From contig NZ_MKKC01000011.1 of the NCBI RefSeq assembly GCF_001942255.1, forward strand, positions 1-64,000: a DNA stretch of 64,000 bases, given 5' to 3'. This DNA is from Nocardiopsis sp. CNR-923 (lineage in GTDB: Bacteria; Actinomycetota; Actinomycetes; Streptosporangiales; Streptosporangiaceae). The notes under the pieces were generated by a model. That model was not told the DNA's origin. It was given only the letters and a program-made list of their open reading frames with translations, and searched no databases. The translations under genes and the position numbers were made by a program. This document shows positions 62,392-64,000 of this stretch, piece by piece (the first letter of the stretch is position 1; each line of letters opens with the position of its first letter).

Positions 62392-62991
62392 TCATTTGAC
62401 GAGGAGGCGCTCCCGCAGCGCCCCCAGGGAGGTGAACCGGTGCGCCGCCAGCCCCAGCCGGACGGCCGCGTCGACGTTGGCCTGCCGGTCGTCCACGAAC
62501 AGCACCCGCGCGGCGGGCACCTCCAACCGCTCCACCGCCCACGCGAAGGCCGCGGGCTCCGGCTTGGCGCGGCGGATGCGGCTGGACAGGCCCACCACCG
62601 AGAACGGCTCCAACACCCGGGCGTGCCGTTCCCCGAAGAAGTCGGCGATCTCCGCCGGAATGTTGGACAGCAGCCCGAGGCGCATCCCCTCGGCGGCCAG
62701 CCCCGCGACGTAGGCGACCATCTCCTCGTCGACCCGCGACCAACTCTCCACGTCCAGGGCGAGCAGCCGCCGCACCCGCCGCTCGTCGAAGACCACGCCG
62801 AGCCGGTCGGCCACCGACTTCCAGTACGCGGGTCCGTCGAGGTCGCCCCGGTCGTAGGCCTGACGCGGGAACCAGTAGGCGTCCCAGAAGTCCGCCCCGG
62901 CCGCTCCGGCCTCCCGTTCCAGGGCCGCGCGCCCCTCGGGCGACTGGTCGCGGGCGATCACCCCGAACATGTCGAACAGCACGGCGTCCAC
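62392..62991 (-). CDS. HAD-superfamily hydrolase
   Basis: 199 residues. Motif I VLFDMFGVIARD (nucleophile Asp), motif II LGLLSNIPAEIADFF, motif III Lys in RRAKPEPAAFAWAVE and motif IV VLFVDDRQANVDAAVRLG. This is the FMN phosphatase/epoxide-hydrolase-like branch of HAD hydrolases with a helical cap. The substrate is unknown. GTG 62991 is the likeliest start, although its ribosome-binding site is weak. It ends about 118 bp before the promoter side of the secreted protein gene on the same strand. Confidence 0.85.
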   Translation of the reverse strand: MDAVLFDMFGVIARDQSPEGRAALEREAGAAGADFWDAYWFPRQAYDRGDLDGPAYWKSVADRLGVVFDERRVRRLLALDVESWSRVDEEMVAYVAGLAAEGMRLGLLSNIPAEIADFFGERHARVLEPFSVVGLSSRIRRAKPEPAAFAWAVERLEVPAARVLFVDDRQANVDAAVRLGLAAHRFTSLGALRERLLVK

Positions 62992-63071
62992 GGATCGGGC
63001 CTGCCGTCGGATCGGATCCGACCACCCTAGCGCCGCGCCCCTACGCCCCTGGGAGCGGCCCGACCAAGGGG

Positions 63072-63217
63072 TTACGGCGCGAACTGCTGCTTCACCAGAG
63101 ACTTCCACGGCACGTCCCCGGCGACGGCGTCCATGAGCACCTCGTTCACCGTCTCGCCCAGTGCCACCACGAACTCGCCATCGGGCGGCCTCGCCGAGTG
63201 CCCGTCGACCCCAGTGC
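63072..63217 (-). other. Short open frame after the methyltransferase gene, unassigned
   Basis: The frame ending at TAA 63072-63074 reads DGEFVVALGETVNEVLMDAV then PWKSLVKQQFAP. It has protein-like composition but no in-frame ATG; GTG 63170 would give 32 residues. It may be a true C-terminus cut off from the methyltransferase by a frame error, or a tiny separate gene. Confidence 0.3.
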
Positions 63218-64000
63218 CTAACAGGTGTGCTCCCAGACTCCGAGCGAGCCCACCTCCACCCGGTGGACCTTGTTCGGTGGATCGGCCTCCAAACAGAAAG
63301 CGTCCAGCTCGGGCCAGCCCGCTTCGGACAGCCACTGATAGGCGTTTCGGAGCCGGTCCACGAGGGACAGGCGTCCGCCGCTGGTGATTGATCCGTCCGG
63401 CCACAGGTACGCCCACGAGGAGTCGTCGGCTCCCAGGTAGACGATCCTGCCGATCGCCCCGTTGAACGGGCGCACCCCCACACCGACCCGTACTCCGGGG
63501 AGCATGAGCATCAGCCGTGTGATCAAGCCGCGTTCGACGAGATCACCAGAGGTGAAGGGCATGACTCCGGTCGTCTCCGGCCGACGCCCGAGACCGGGAA
63601 AGTCCCCGTCCGGAACCCGCTGGGTGCGGTCGTGCATGAACATCGCATCACTCACGAACGGGCCGGACACACATGACGGCCCCGTTTTGCGCAGGGCCGC
63701 GACGGGGGTGCGCTGCCAGTTCGAATCGGCTGCCCAAGGAGTGACGATCAGCGAGCCCAGTTCGATTCGCGCGATCCATTCCGGGGGAACACGGCTGACG
63801 GCACAGGTGGCGATGACCGCGTCGAAGACGTCGGCATCCGACGGCATCGTGCCGGTGACGACCCGCACACCGGTCCCGGCCAGCCGCACCCGTGCGTGTG
63901 CGGCCATGTCAGCGTCGATCTCCACGGTCGTGACGTGCCCGGTGGGGCCGACAAGCGACGACAGGATCGCGGCGTTCCACCCGCTGCCGGTGCCGATCTC
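63218..64000 (-). CDS. Protein-L-isoaspartate O-methyltransferase-like enzyme (partial, start beyond the window)
   Basis: The 3' part, about 260 codons, is present and its open frame continues past the right edge. EIGTGSGWNAAILSSLVGPT is the SAM-binding motif I of the PCMT family, followed by VTTVEID and FDAVIATCAVSRVPPEWIAR. The C-terminal half (SWAYLWPDGSITSGG, RLRNAYQWLSEAGWP) is longer than in repair enzymes and resembles the methyltransferases associated with actinobacterial peptide clusters. Whether it repairs proteins or modifies a peptide cannot be decided here, because the upstream genes are outside the window. Confidence 0.75.
   Translation of the reverse strand, partial: EIGTGSGWNAAILSSLVGPTGHVTTVEIDADMAAHARVRLAGTGVRVVTGTMPSDADVFDAVIATCAVSRVPPEWIARIELGSLIVTPWAADSNWQRTPVAALRKTGPSCVSGPFVSDAMFMHDRTQRVPDGDFPGLGRRPETTGVMPFTSGDLVERGLITRLMLMLPGVRVGVGVRPFNGAIGRIVYLGADDSSWAYLWPDGSITSGGRLSLVDRLRNAYQWLSEAGWPELDAFCLEADPPNKVHRVEVGSLGVWEHTC

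Overview
The window is 64 kb of very GC-rich, gene-dense DNA typical of a filamentous actinomycete. Mycothiol-linked formaldehyde dehydrogenase, a DmdR1/IdeR iron box, Zur-type duplicate ribosomal proteins, DnaE2 behind an SOS box and a 2-methylisoborneol (2-MIB) cluster all point that way. Nocardiopsis or a close relative is my best guess from overall gene content; this is an inference, not a search result. Layout: 1-8 kb holds the tail of a peptide ABC transporter ATPase, a fused branched-chain 2-oxoacid dehydrogenase E1, a PhoX-type Tat phosphatase, a Zur-box-led run of zinc-free L33/L31/L32 paralogs, and a membrane protein fusing a kinase-like domain to a flippase-like domain. 8-17 kb is mostly housekeeping: acyl-CoA dehydrogenase, type II dehydroquinase (aroQ), a TIGR01777 epimerase, an FdhF/YdeP molybdoenzyme, a YbaK deacylase and an iron-box-controlled siderophore-interacting reductase. 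The most distinctive region is 17.8-22.9 kb. It encodes a cyclic-nucleotide-domain encapsulin shell (family 2B), 2-MIB synthase, geranyl diphosphate C-methyltransferase, IPP isomerase and a CYTH/class IV adenylate cyclase-like protein, all on the plus strand. Together they supply C5 units, methylate GPP, cyclise the product inside a protein compartment, and perhaps make a nucleotide that the shell could sense. 23-30 kb has an alanine/glycine:sodium symporter, a histidine-rich zinc-type small protein, a TetR regulator and DnaE2 with its LexA box. 30.8-38 kb is an amine-catabolism cluster: PuuD-like amidohydrolase, SDR, aldehyde dehydrogenase, glutamine-synthetase-like gamma-glutamyl amine ligase, divergent APC permease and FadR-type GntR regulator. 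It resembles the gamma-glutamylated ethanolamine/polyamine pathways of Streptomyces. 38-43 kb has a TetR-controlled azoreductase/SugE pair with two operators, a Tat-exported metallophosphoesterase and a CBS protein, then decayed DNA with a TetR remnant. 44-48 kb is a PaoABC/YagTSR-type molybdenum aldehyde oxidoreductase operon. 48-64 kb has an F420-type LLM oxidoreductase, SDRs, a fused 5-oxoprolinase, isochorismate synthase, a lipoprotein glycoside hydrolase, mycothiol-dependent formaldehyde dehydrogenase, GNATs, a secreted Ala/Glu-rich protein, a HAD hydrolase and a truncated isoaspartate-methyltransferase-like gene at the right edge. A caution for every reader: about 27 frame breaks interrupt 18 otherwise well-conserved genes. 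In most of them restoring one base rebuilds the family consensus, so uncorrected sequencing or assembly errors (mainly lost bases) are the likeliest cause. I give full-length coordinates for such genes and mark the approximate break points.
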